Origin: Niastella soli
GTDB lineage: Bacteria; Bacteroidota; Bacteroidia; Chitinophagales; Chitinophagaceae
Direction: 5' to 3'
Length of the DNA: 64,000 nt
Assembly: GCF_017742245.1 (NCBI RefSeq)
Contig: NZ_JAGHKO010000006.1
Span: 62,001 to 126,000, forward strand
Numbering within the stretch: position 1 is the stretch's first letter; each line of letters opens with the position of its first letter. This document shows positions 48,394 to 59,100 of this stretch, in pieces. The notes beneath the pieces are model-generated. The model searched no databases. It was not told where the DNA came from and saw only the letters and a list, made by a program, of their open reading frames with translations. The translations under genes and the position numbers were made by a program.

Positions 48394-50703
48394 ATGAAGA
48401 AAATTCATTTCTTACTGATTTTCGCATGCCTGTGCGTAACGCTGGCCCGAGCACAAACCAATATTGCTCCATCGGCCACAGCGTCCACTTCTTATGTGTC
48501 ATCCTGGGAAACCATTACGGCCCTCAACGACGGGTATACCCCGGCCAACTCGAACGACAAAACCCATGGTGCTTATGGAAACTGGAATAACCCCAACTCC
48601 CTGCAATGGGTACAGTACGACTGGTCGCAAACGTACACGGTCACTTCAATTCAGGTATATTGGTTCAATGATGGCGGTGGTGTTTTAACACCTACCACCG
48701 CATATGCCGAATACTGGAACGGAAGCGCCTGGGTAAACATTGGCAATGTACCCCTTGTTACCAATGCATTCAACACCTTGGCGGTGAACAATATTAATAT
48801 GAGCCGGTTGCGCGTGACCATGCTCAACCCCACTCAAAGCACCGGGATGCTGGAGTGGCGGGTACTGGGCACCGTTGTTGGCGGCGGTGGTGGCGGGAAC
48901 GGTGCTGCCTATACCTGGCCTGCTTATTCGCCTACTATCAGTTACAACTTTAAAACCGAATTTCCAAGCTTACCCATACCCACAAACGTATTGAATGATT
49001 GTCCGCAGGTAGTGGGTACCCAGTCGTCCAACTGGTGGTGTTTCCGTTGGGGACCGAATAAGAACTCCCTGGTGACCACAGCAGCCATTACTCCCTTATT
49101 GGCGCGGCTGAACACTGATTTTGCTTACTTCCGCGATCAAATGGGCTGGCCGCCTGATCTGCGTGCCAAGAACGGATATCGCAGTTCAGTTTATTTATAT
49201 GGCTCGGGGCTTTGTACTGATAATGCCTCCAATACCGATTTGGGTGGCTGGCAAAGCGCTATCTATTATAATGGCACCAGTTGGCCAATGATCCTGGCTT
49301 CCTATTACCCCATTTATAGCTTTGATCCTGCCTGTCCCTACAGCGACCGGGAGTTTCAAAAAGGCGCTATGGTACATGAAGGTATCCATGCCCTGCTGGC
49401 CGATTTGCCCGGCGTAAAACAGGCTGCCTGGTTTCATGAAGGCGGGGATGTATGGTTACAACAAACTGCGGATGCACGTAGAAGCAATAACTACAGTTCG
49501 CTGGGCGATTTGAGCGGCACTGACTTTATTGCGCCCTTTATGCCCATAGAATGCTACAGTGGTTGGTTACAGGATGGCAGTTTTGGTGGTCCTTCGGCGG
49601 AAGGGGTAAATATGTACAATGGCAATCAACAGATCTGTACCTGGCGTACTTATTTGGGTGGTCATCAGTATAGCAGTTCTTTCCCCACTTTCCTGGGTAA
49701 TGTTTTAGGCGATGGGGCTGTACCCTGGATCTGGCGCTATGCCTCGGGCCGGGTGCTGGAAGGCATTGCCTCTGGTATTGGCGCTACGCAAATGCGCCGA
49801 CTGATCACCGAGTACCGGGCCAAACAGGCGCTTGTTGATTTTGGTTTATGGAAGAATGCGGTATTGTCATTATTAAATGCGCACTTCGGGCAATCCATTG
49901 GCCCAGAATGGCAACCATCCTGGATGAATCCCCCTGTATGGACGGCCACTCCATATGCCAAAACAACCAATAACAGCGGATTGCTTACTCCAGACGCTAC
50001 CACCTTACCCGGATGGTCAGGTGCCAATCAAATCCCATTAACTGTAAGCGGCAATACCGTTACCGTAAACTTTGAACCCATTGGCGTCAACATGACCTGC
50101 CAACTGGTGTATCGCAGCACAACCGGGGTACCGGTGTATAGCCAACCCGTATCAAGCGGGGCCTGTACGTTGAACCTCACTGCAGCACCGGCTAATAATG
50201 TTGTGATCGCTGTTATTACCAATACCGATTACGTTTATAGTGGTGAAACTACGCGCAAAGCCCATTATGATTACCGCCTGCGATTGGTAACCGGAGTTAC
50301 CGGCACCGCAAGTGTAAATACAAAATGGTATAACTCCGCTACGCTGTCATCGGCTCGTGAAGAAACTACCGGAACAGAAAGCACCGTTGGGATTGACTGG
50401 TCGAAATACTGTAACCATGATGCTCCGGTTGCCCGTACTGCAGGGCCGTTAAATAACCTGGTCAAAATGCAGGTATATCCCAATCCGGCTCCGCTCAACA
50501 ACCGGGTAACGCTTGATTTTATTGGGACCGGTAATGAAAAAACAACCATTACTTTATTTACCATGGAAGGCGCCAAAGTGCTGGAAACAAGTACTACTGG
50601 TATGCGCTATGTAATAGAATCAAAATTCCTGAGATCGGGGACTTACCTGGTGAAGATCAAAAACTCAAAGACAGATCAAACACAAAAATTGATCGTTCAG
50701 TAG
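48394..50703 (+). CDS. T9SS-exported F5/8 type C (discoidin)/HEXXH putative metallopeptidase
   Basis: 769 residues from ATG 48394, which gives a signal peptide cut after LARAQ. Residues ~22-160 look like an F5/8 type C domain (NIAPSATASTSYVSSWETITALNDG, in pieces), often carbohydrate-binding. A Gly-rich linker follows. The middle contains MVHEGIHALL (HEXXH, ~328) and WFHEGGDVW about 18 residues on, the layout of a zinc gluzincin-like site. The last ~75 residues (VYPNPAPLNNRVTL to GTYLVKIKNSKTDQTQKLIVQ) are a type A T9SS sorting domain. Substrate unknown; it converges on a GH2 gene of a SusCD locus, so glycoprotein or plant-polymer breakdown is plausible. Confidence 0.75.
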   Translation: MKKIHFLLIFACLCVTLARAQTNIAPSATASTSYVSSWETITALNDGYTPANSNDKTHGAYGNWNNPNSLQWVQYDWSQTYTVTSIQVYWFNDGGGVLTPTTAYAEYWNGSAWVNIGNVPLVTNAFNTLAVNNINMSRLRVTMLNPTQSTGMLEWRVLGTVVGGGGGGNGAAYTWPAYSPTISYNFKTEFPSLPIPTNVLNDCPQVVGTQSSNWWCFRWGPNKNSLVTTAAITPLLARLNTDFAYFRDQMGWPPDLRAKNGYRSSVYLYGSGLCTDNASNTDLGGWQSAIYYNGTSWPMILASYYPIYSFDPACPYSDREFQKGAMVHEGIHALLADLPGVKQAAWFHEGGDVWLQQTADARRSNNYSSLGDLSGTDFIAPFMPIECYSGWLQDGSFGGPSAEGVNMYNGNQQICTWRTYLGGHQYSSSFPTFLGNVLGDGAVPWIWRYASGRVLEGIASGIGATQMRRLITEYRAKQALVDFGLWKNAVLSLLNAHFGQSIGPEWQPSWMNPPVWTATPYAKTTNNSGLLTPDATTLPGWSGANQIPLTVSGNTVTVNFEPIGVNMTCQLVYRSTTGVPVYSQPVSSGACTLNLTAAPANNVVIAVITNTDYVYSGETTRKAHYDYRLRLVTGVTGTASVNTKWYNSATLSSAREETTGTESTVGIDWSKYCNHDAPVARTAGPLNNLVKMQVYPNPAPLNNRVTLDFIGTGNEKTTITLFTMEGAKVLETSTTGMRYVIESKFLRSGTYLVKIKNSKTDQTQKLIVQ

Positions 50704-50719
50704 CATAGATTATTAAAAC

Positions 50720-50757
50720 AAAGTGGGTCATCTGCTAACTGGCGGATGACCCACTTT
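50720..50757. terminator. Bidirectional terminator
   Basis: About 16 bp of stem (50720-50735 with 50742-50757), loop TAACTG, A-rich on one side and T-rich on the other. It separates the converging discoidin and GH2 genes. Confidence 0.9.
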
Positions 50758-50782
50758 TGTTTAGAGAACGGATCAACTTTTG

Positions 50783-53700
50783 TTAATACTTCAACATATT
50801 CAACAACAACTGCTGCCCTACAATATTGGCGCTGTTCTTTTGTGAGTTGTTGAATGTGGCCAGGGAGGCGTTCTCGCCATCGCCTTCGGCTTTCTTTTCC
50901 AGCTTTACCTCTTTTATACAGGAGAAGATGTCCAGGGCGCATATAATGATCTTGCCTTTCCCATGCGGGATGATGCTTAATGCGGAATAAACTTCCGGTT
51001 TGTGGTCACTTACGCAGCCCACCACACAGTTGCCGGTATTGAGGCGAAGACCCAGGCGGTATTTATTATAGGATGCAAAACACTGGTATTCCCAATTGAA
51101 TACACAGGCCTGTGGCAGGCCATTCAACAATGTATGTTGTTTGGAGAAATAGTTACCACCATACCAGCTTTTACCCAGTTCTTTTGAACCACGGTACTCG
51201 AGTACTTCTTTTTTAGCCAGGTGGTCGGCCCAGTGTTCACTGTTGTTCACTACAACCAGTGTATTGCCATTATTTACCCATTCCAGGATATCGGTTACCA
51301 ATGGATTACCGGTTTGCTGGGGCTCAAACGCGCCTATCACCAGCACGTTGCCTGCTGGTTTACCACCGCGATAGTTTTTAAACTGGTTCAATCCCATGCT
51401 TGTAAAATAATTGTTTAATACGCCGCTGGTGTCGGCCAGCATTACCTCTTGTGGAATGCCAGTGGTATTTAGTTGAACGGCGAAAAGCTCGTCCTGTCCA
51501 GTTGCCAATGTAGTGGTGCCGTTAACCAGTTTTGCAGTAATGGCCGTGTAGCCAGGAGCCGGCGCTACGAATGCATTACCGGCTGAGAGTAGTTGTCCGT
51601 ATACAGCACCGCCTTTTACTTCAACCGGAATGTTCTTATGCCAGGTGGTTGCTCCAATGGCATTGCGTGCAGCAATTTCAAGAGTATAATTACCGGTGAT
51701 GTTTTTTTCGTTTACCAGATACAAATCGATGGTAGTGGTATCGCCAACGGCCAGCACTTTGTGATTGAGCTTAACGGCCACATATAAAGGCTGGTTGTAT
51801 TTGGCAATAAGATCAGGATCGCCTTTCAGGTTGCGGTAGTTGTCAACAATACCTGAGTGGTTTTCGAGCTTCATGCTTTCCCAACCGTTCACTGCATATC
51901 CGTCGGTGATGTTGTTGATGCGCACGTTCTCAATCACCCGGCCCTGGTAGTAATAGGCCACGTTGCCCATTTTACGGGTGAGGCTGTCTACATTGGGATA
52001 GGCTTTGCTGAATCCATTATTTTTTAAGAAAGCATTATAGGCATCGTACCATTTCAGGTAGCTGTCAGATTCCCATCCAATGTCTTTACCTCTTTTTAAG
52101 ATAGCCTCCCGAATAAGTTGCAAGCGGGGTGGGGTGCCAATGGCGCCTTCTTCGCCCCAATAGTTGATCTCATTTTTGTGATCGGTGTACTTTGCATAGG
52201 AGGTGGGGCTTGAATACAGATTGTCGTGGTAAACCCCGGGGCCGCCGGCATGGTGCTGATCGAACCAGCCATAATCATAAAAAGTAGTGTCATAGGGCAG
52301 CAGGTGTAGTTTGAATTTAGGATCGGGTTCATTCAGTTTTATATTGCCATTGCAGGAGTTGTAGGTGATAATGCGGGTGTCATCGAGGTAATGCCCTGCC
52401 ATCATTTCTGCCCGGTCAATAGCCTGGGGTTGGGCACCCCGTTCGTTGTGCATGTTATAAATAACAAGCGATGGATGGCTTCTATCCCGACGTACCATTC
52501 GCAGGAACTTTTCGGTGCGGCCGGTGAGGTAAAACAGGGTTTGTTTTTTCTCCAGGTCATTTTTAGGATTGAAGAGATTATCTGGGTATGAGTTACCACC
52601 AGGTTCTTCAAAATACAACAACCCGAGCTCATCGGCATAATCGAGCACATTGCGTTGCCCTATGGTGCGATGAAAGTTGAGCATGTTCAGACCCAGCCGT
52701 TTGGCATCGAGTATTTGTTTTTTTGCCAGTTCGTTGGAGGGGGTGATGCCATTCCCGGGCCAGAAGCCCCAGGAGATGGAGGTGCGTAATACGATGCGTT
52801 TATTGTTTAAATAGAATTGCTGATCGCCGGTCACTTCTTTTATTTCAAACCAACGAAACCCGAATCGCTGAGAAGTATTGTCGGCTGTTCCATTGCTGCC
52901 TTCCCAACGCACAGTGGCTGTATACAGGTTCGGACTGTCAACACTCCACAGTTTGGCGGCAGGCAGTTTTACTGTTATGGTTTTGGTTGATTCGCCCGGA
53001 GCTAACTGCAGACCGGTGATCGTTTGTTGAAATACAGACTTTTTTTGTGGATTCGCTTCGCGAATGTCAACGACATATTTGCCGTTTACTGTGCTGGTGC
53101 TGGTGTTTTGCGCGGTTACCTGTACATCCACTTCGGTGATGGCAGGTTTGTTTTTTACAAAAATATCATCGAAAAAAATGCGATCGGTGGCTACCAGTTT
53201 TACGTTGCCGGTAATGCCGCCAAAACCATGTGTGGGTTGGGTGCGGTACACGCCCCACATAAAGTTCTGGCTATCGCGCCAGTCAAAGTTACCATTGGGA
53301 TCGGTGATGCGGATGGCAATTGCATTAGTGGCACCGGGTTTGGCCGCGTTGGTGATATCAACATCGAACGGGGTGCCGGGGACTACATCGTACCCGCACA
53401 ATTTTTTGTTTACAAATACCTCAGCGCGAAAGCGGGTGCTTTCAAAATGAAGTACAATACGTTTCCCTTTCATGGCAGGCGGTACTATTATGTTGGTGCT
53501 AAACCACGATACGCCAAGGTAATTGCCCGCCAGTCCAAAGTCGTTGCCATTGTGGCCCCAGTAATATTCTTCAACGGTGGCGGGTAAGTGAACGGTGCGG
53601 CCATTGGCTGTCTGTAACGCCTGCCAGCCACCAGTGGGTTCATGAATGGGAAGCTGGCTGATATTGACCGGTGGGGTGTACAGCGAATCGTTTTCCCAGG

Positions 53701-53842
53701 TTGCGGATGTATCAAGCCATAATTTCCAATTGTTTTGTGAGATGTCCATTTCCTGACGGCCTTTTTGTTGTGCGGCTCCTTTGGTAGTTGTAAATAAGAG
53801 CGCACCCAGTATCCAAATCGGCACCAATCTTTTGATCAGCAT
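50783..53842 (-). CDS. Glycoside hydrolase family 2 protein
   Basis: 1019 residues with signal peptide (ALLFTTTKGAAQ). N-terminal sugar-binding jelly roll (~residues 70-230; LAGNYLGVSWFSTNI), Ig-like domain, then the TIM barrel. The acid/base Glu is in YNMHNERG near residue 467. The nucleophile is probably in INYWGEEGAIG near 564. A long C-terminal accessory part with a ThuA/flavodoxin-like stretch (NVLVIGAFEPQQ, YWKLGIL-like end) follows. GH2 members cut beta-galactosides, -mannosides or -glucuronides; the specificity is not clear. The 146-bp gap to susD holds a terminator-like hairpin. Confidence 0.85.
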   Translation of the reverse strand: MLIKRLVPIWILGALLFTTTKGAAQQKGRQEMDISQNNWKLWLDTSATWENDSLYTPPVNISQLPIHEPTGGWQALQTANGRTVHLPATVEEYYWGHNGNDFGLAGNYLGVSWFSTNIIVPPAMKGKRIVLHFESTRFRAEVFVNKKLCGYDVVPGTPFDVDITNAAKPGATNAIAIRITDPNGNFDWRDSQNFMWGVYRTQPTHGFGGITGNVKLVATDRIFFDDIFVKNKPAITEVDVQVTAQNTSTSTVNGKYVVDIREANPQKKSVFQQTITGLQLAPGESTKTITVKLPAAKLWSVDSPNLYTATVRWEGSNGTADNTSQRFGFRWFEIKEVTGDQQFYLNNKRIVLRTSISWGFWPGNGITPSNELAKKQILDAKRLGLNMLNFHRTIGQRNVLDYADELGLLYFEEPGGNSYPDNLFNPKNDLEKKQTLFYLTGRTEKFLRMVRRDRSHPSLVIYNMHNERGAQPQAIDRAEMMAGHYLDDTRIITYNSCNGNIKLNEPDPKFKLHLLPYDTTFYDYGWFDQHHAGGPGVYHDNLYSSPTSYAKYTDHKNEINYWGEEGAIGTPPRLQLIREAILKRGKDIGWESDSYLKWYDAYNAFLKNNGFSKAYPNVDSLTRKMGNVAYYYQGRVIENVRINNITDGYAVNGWESMKLENHSGIVDNYRNLKGDPDLIAKYNQPLYVAVKLNHKVLAVGDTTTIDLYLVNEKNITGNYTLEIAARNAIGATTWHKNIPVEVKGGAVYGQLLSAGNAFVAPAPGYTAITAKLVNGTTTLATGQDELFAVQLNTTGIPQEVMLADTSGVLNNYFTSMGLNQFKNYRGGKPAGNVLVIGAFEPQQTGNPLVTDILEWVNNGNTLVVVNNSEHWADHLAKKEVLEYRGSKELGKSWYGGNYFSKQHTLLNGLPQACVFNWEYQCFASYNKYRLGLRLNTGNCVVGCVSDHKPEVYSALSIIPHGKGKIIICALDIFSCIKEVKLEKKAEGDGENASLATFNNSQKNSANIVGQQLLLNMLKY

Positions 53843-53876
53843 GTATGTACGTTGTTAGTTTGTGGAAATTTTGAAA

Positions 53877-53904
53877 GGGCAGAAGGCAGAGGGCAGAAGG
53901 CAAA
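53877..53904. repeat. Period-7 tandem array (4 units)
   Basis: GGGCAGA, AGGCAGA, GGGCAGA, AGGCAAA. It lies in the susD-GH2 gap and runs into the left arm of the adjacent hairpin. Confidence 0.7.
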
Positions 53905-53942
53905 AATGAACGGCCCCGACGAAGTCGGGACCGTTCATTTTT
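53902..53942. terminator. Terminator-like hairpin between susD and GH2
   Basis: 19-bp stem with one mismatch (53902-53920 with 53924-53942), loop GAA, A5 and T5 at the ends. In the minus direction it follows susD, so GH2 may be expressed at a reduced level or from its own promoter. Confidence 0.85.
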
Positions 53943-53988
53943 GTTTTCATCAAAGATCTGCTTACTCTATTCTCTCTGCTTTTATCGT

Positions 53989-56079
53989 TTACTTGCCGAA
54001 GCCGTAACCGTTTGTCACATTGCCATAGGATTTCGTAATTGATTCCGTTGGAATGGGGAACAAATACCTGGGAGGTACACCTGCTGAATAATAAGCATCA
54101 GGATATCCTTTAAAGATACTGGTAGTGTATTGTCCTTCATATTGAACAATGGTACTACCCCAGGGTGTTACTTTATAACCTTGTGTTTTTAGGTCCAATC
54201 CCTCAGTAGAAGTAGAGTCGATAAATTTGAACAATCCCTTGATGGCAAGATTGCGGTTGCCAGCGGAAGCGGTATATTGGCTCCAGGCATCTGAATTACC
54301 GCGCCAGCTGGGGAAACGCACCGGATAAGTTTGATCTGTTTCCGCTACGGTGTTTTGAGTGGTGAGCATTTTAGTCATACTCAGTGAAGACACGTTCACA
54401 CTCTTGGTATAAATGTAATAGGGGATTTGATTACCATTAGCGAAGTCGTGATATCTCTTTGTTTTCAGATCGTTCACCATGGCAATCTGCTCATCTCTTA
54501 ATGCCTTTATCTTTTGAGGCAGCTTACCATTTCTGATCAGATCTTCACGGCGAAAACCTTCACCGGCAAATTCAAGTTTGCGTTCCTGCAGGATGGCTTC
54601 TTTCAGGGCATCGCCCGATAAGCTGCTGATATAACTGGTTACTTTAATCGCCTGGTCGGCGGCTGCAAAAGCCCTGTTCCTTACTTTGGTCAGTTCTGTT
54701 TTGGCAGCACCTTCATCGCCCAGTTCGGCCTGGGCTTCAGCCATCAACAATATAACATCTGCCATGCGCAACTGAGGCCAGTTGATACCGGATTGGCGTT
54801 GTGCCTGTGTGTATGGAGTTGGCATCCGGCTTTCATCCCATTTGTTGAGTGCCAAACCGCCGAGTTGGCGGGAACCAGGAGAAAAATCGATTATTAATTC
54901 AGAGCAAAGGCCTGAATTGGCAGTAACGGTTACGGTTACATCCCGGCGCAGGTCTTTGGGGTCGTAATCGCCATAATAGAAGGAGGCGTGCATGCGGCTT
55001 TGTCCGTATGCTTTGTTGGGATAGTTGTTGGCACTGGCGCCGTTTGAAGGGCGGCCAAAAGCATAGGGGCGCTCGCTGAACTGCGCCTGGGTTTCTCCTA
55101 TTTCGAACAACGATTCAGGACTAACAACCAGGTTCATGTTATACTGAAAGTTCATCTGGAACGGATTGTTAAAACCGGCGCCCCGGGTATCGCTGGTGAT
55201 GAGCGTACAGGTCCCGGCATTGTCCATACAGGCTTTCAGGTCTGTTCTTGCCTGTTCGTAATATTTTTTATAATCAGTACGGCGAACATATTTGGCATCC
55301 CATTTTACTGAGCCAAGCTGGGTAAAGGTAACTGAGCCATAATCAAAATCAGTGCGACGCAATGCATAACCACCCGCATACAATGCCATTTTACCGGCAA
55401 GGCCATATGCAAAAGTTCTGGAGAACCTTTCGGCGTTGATACCGCCTTCGCCCAGTTTGTACATCAATGGCGCTACTTTTTCCAGGTTGGCAAGTTCGCT
55501 ATCATATATAAAGTCGCGCGAGGTAAGTTTGGCGGTGTCGGTTTGTTTGGTTGAAGTAATGGTGACCGGTGAATAGGGTACATCGCCAAAGTAACGTATC
55601 AGGTTATGATAGGCAAATGCACGGAATACCGCTGCTTCGCCATACATCTGCGTCCAGTCATTGGGCTTATTTTCGTTCACCGCAGCTTTATATTCCTCTT
55701 TTTTAGCGATCGCATCCATGATCATATTAGCGCGGTTGGCAACCTTGTACATATTGCCCCATATGCCTAAAGAGCTGGCATAGTCCAAAGAGATCTCGGT
55801 AGCATAGAGCCCTTCTGGTACGTGCCGTAACTGGGCATCGTATGCTTCGGGATGTGTTTCTGCATCGGAACCTACTACATCTATATCATAGAACATACCG
55901 CCTACGCTGCTGCGCCACAGATCATAACTACCTACCAGGGCGCCAAACGCTTCGCCGGAGGAGGAGAATACGAAGTCGGTATCTTGAGCAGATGGTGACT
56001 CCGCCGTAAGCCAGCTTTTTTTACAGGCAACAAGGCCAATCAGCAACAGGCCACTTATTGATAATATTATCCTTTTCAT
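53989..56079 (-). CDS. SusD/RagB family nutrient-binding lipoprotein
   Basis: 696 residues, longer than the usual 500-600. Lipoprotein signal peptide MKRIILSISGLLLIGLVAC with Cys 19. SusD-like helices: ANMIMDAIAKK, AAVFRAFAYHNLIRYFGDVPY. RagB/SusD C-terminal region: LRMADVILLMAEAQAELGDEG, ILQERKLEFAGEGFRREDLIR and RYLFPIPTESI. The extra length lies in loops around residues 290-400, which may shape the glycan platform. It follows susC by 21 bp, as a pair. Confidence 0.93.
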   Translation of the reverse strand: MKRIILSISGLLLIGLVACKKSWLTAESPSAQDTDFVFSSSGEAFGALVGSYDLWRSSVGGMFYDIDVVGSDAETHPEAYDAQLRHVPEGLYATEISLDYASSLGIWGNMYKVANRANMIMDAIAKKEEYKAAVNENKPNDWTQMYGEAAVFRAFAYHNLIRYFGDVPYSPVTITSTKQTDTAKLTSRDFIYDSELANLEKVAPLMYKLGEGGINAERFSRTFAYGLAGKMALYAGGYALRRTDFDYGSVTFTQLGSVKWDAKYVRRTDYKKYYEQARTDLKACMDNAGTCTLITSDTRGAGFNNPFQMNFQYNMNLVVSPESLFEIGETQAQFSERPYAFGRPSNGASANNYPNKAYGQSRMHASFYYGDYDPKDLRRDVTVTVTANSGLCSELIIDFSPGSRQLGGLALNKWDESRMPTPYTQAQRQSGINWPQLRMADVILLMAEAQAELGDEGAAKTELTKVRNRAFAAADQAIKVTSYISSLSGDALKEAILQERKLEFAGEGFRREDLIRNGKLPQKIKALRDEQIAMVNDLKTKRYHDFANGNQIPYYIYTKSVNVSSLSMTKMLTTQNTVAETDQTYPVRFPSWRGNSDAWSQYTASAGNRNLAIKGLFKFIDSTSTEGLDLKTQGYKVTPWGSTIVQYEGQYTTSIFKGYPDAYYSAGVPPRYLFPIPTESITKSYGNVTNGYGFGK

Positions 56080-56100
56080 ATGAAATTCGTTTCGGTGGTT

Positions 56101-59100
56101 TTAGAATTCAACATTTATACCTGCAGTGAATGAACGGGCGCGGGGATAAGCACCCCAGTCGAGCCCCAGGGTTGGATAGCCTGTTTTACCCTGTTCTATG
56201 TTCGTATTCACTTCCGGATCAAGACCGGGATAGCTGGTTAATGTTAAGGCGTTATAAATAGCACCGTAAATGCGGATGCGTTGCAGTTTGGCCTTTTTCA
56301 TCAGCGTTGTTGGTAAGGTATACCCTAAGGTTACAGTATTCAGGCGCAGGAATGAACCGTCCTGTATGCCCAGTGAAGAAACCACGGGGTTCTCCTGGTA
56401 GGGCAGGAAGGTCTTTGCGTTTGCATTCAATGCATTCAGCCCGGCGGGGTCGGTAACTCTTACCAGTTGTCCGTTTTGAATATCAAAGATCTTATATGCA
56501 TCTTTCAGGTAGCTTAACCTGTTCCTGTACAAACCATCTTCCTTGCCACCGGTAAAGGCTGCCAGATAGTTGGCATTGTAGATCTGGTTGCCGTAGCTCC
56601 AGTTCCAGTTAAGTGCAAGGTCAAAATTGAAATAAGAAGCATTGATGTTAAAGCCACCGGTGTGTTTGGGGGTCATGTTGCCAATAATGGTAACGTCTTT
56701 TTCATCAATGAGTTCGTCGTCATTCAAATTCTTGAATTTGATAACGCCGGGGTGTGCAGCCTGGCCGTTTGGTTTGTTAGCTGTAGTGCCAAATACTGTA
56801 CCTACGATACCACCAGTAACATCGGGGTTGTTCGGGTTTTTGTTCAGCGTATATACACCATTGTTGTAGGTAAAGTCGTCGGGTGTATACCAGCCATCAT
56901 ATACATAACCACGTACCTGGCCAAGGGATTTTCCTTCCTGTAATACATAATCGCCGGTGTTGGGTTGTGTAACAGTTGAACCCCATTGCGATTTGTATAA
57001 GCCGGTGGAACCATTGGCCAGTTTTTCAATTCTGTTGCGGTTGAAGTTGATATTGAAACTGGCCGATAATTTGAAATCATGGGAATTCACAATATCGCCA
57101 CCCAGTGAAAATTCAATACCCCGGTTGCTGATGCTGCCCACATTTTCAAAACCTGTGCTGAAACCTGAGATCGGGTTCAGGCTTGAAAGCAACAGCAGGT
57201 TGTTGGTAGTGTTTTTATAAAGATCGATGGTACCGTATATTCTGTTCTGGAACAAGCCGAAATCGATACCCAGGTTTCGGGTGGTAGATGTTTCCCATAC
57301 CAGGTTCGGATTGGCGAGGTTGTTAGAAGTGGTATAACCGATCTGCCGGTTCTCATTGATAGACCACTGGGTTAAACCGGTGGAGGTCCATTGTTGGTGC
57401 CACTGATTAGGGTCAATGCCATCATTACCTACAGTACCGTAAGAAGCACGCACTTTCAGGTTATTTAACCAGCTAATATCCTTTAGGAAATCTTCATCCG
57501 AGGCACGCCAGGCAAGTGCGGCAGCAGGGAAATAAGCCCACTGTTTGGTTGGGGCAAAACGCGATGACCCATCAGCCCGGAACGTAAAGGAGACCAGGTA
57601 TTTATCGAGCAACGAATAATTAACGCGACCAAAATAAGAGTTGTATTTAGTTGGGAACCCAACACTTGAGGTAATACTGTAGTTGATAATAGTACCTGTG
57701 GTAGGTGCGTAACGGTCCATCATCGCAAAGGCCTGATCGGGACTAAAGCCAGCAGGGAATTTATTGCTGGTCATAGTATTCTTTTCACTTTGATTATTCA
57801 TCACTTCCTGACCAACCATTACATTCAGGTTATGTGCCTTGCCCAAACCGGTTACATTATAGGTTAACGTATTTACCCAGCGATATTTCCAGCCTTCTTC
57901 TGCAGTAATAGTGGCATTTCCGCCATAGGTCTTATTGCCGGCTCCATCCAGGTAATCGTTGTAAATGGCGCCCGACCAGGATTTTTCTCTGTTCCAAAAG
58001 CGGTTGTAACCGAATTCGGTCCTTGCTACCAATCCTTTTATGATGGTCCAGTTAAGGGCGCCATTAGCGCGCAGGGTCCTTTCTTTTTGCAATGGCAGAT
58101 AATCCTTCATTCTTTCAACCGGATTGTATCTGTCTTGCAAAACCTGATCGTATAAACCAAGTGGGGTGTTTTTTGTATCGTCCAGTTCGCCCAGTACATC
58201 GCTGGTGGCAATGGGCCTGAACTGGTAGCTTGAAGAAAGAATTGATCCTTTACCATTCGTGGTACCTTCATTACTCATTTTTTGGATGTCTACATACCGG
58301 CCATCGAAGGAGAAGGTAAGTTTGTTGGAGATCTTCTGGTCTATCTTGACCAGGGCATTGGCCCGTTTGAACCAGGAGTTGACCCGCATCCCATCATTGT
58401 CGAGGTAGCTCATAGAGATCAGGTACTTGGTCTTGTCGTTCCCATTGCTGATGCTCAGGTTATGGTTATGGGAGAAGGAACTGGTATAAGCTTCTTTTGA
58501 GTAATTGGTGGCGTTCACATTTTTGTAGTGATCAATGCCTTCGGTATTGTTGTACTGGGTGGCGTAACTGCCGATGCCCCACAGCCTTTCCCAGCCAGAT
58601 GCATAGGAATTGGTGACTGTTTTGGCATATGCCCAGTTGTAGGCGATATAGTCATAGGCATTCAGCGTTTCAAGGTACTTGGTGGGTTGGTTGTGTTGCA
58701 GGTAGTTATCGTAGCTGATAGCGAATTTGCCGTTCCTGCCGCTTTTAGTGGTCACAATAACCACCCCATTGGCGCCGCGGGCGCCGTAAATGGCGGCAGA
58801 AGAGGCATCTTTCAGCACATCGATGCTCTCGATCTGCGAGGCCGGAATATCGTTGATGTTTGATACCGGGAACCCGTCCACAATGTACAGCGGCTCGTTG
58901 CTGTTTGAAATGGAACTTCCCCCGCGTACCCGTACGGACATGGAAGCATCGGGGCGGCCGTCCTGGGCGGTAACGGTAACACCGGGAATTTTACCCTGCA
59001 GGGCCTGGGCTGCATTGGCCACCGGCACTGCTGCCAGTTGTTTACCAGATACCGAACCTACCGAACCGGTAAGGTCTTTCCGTTTTACCGTTCCGTAACC

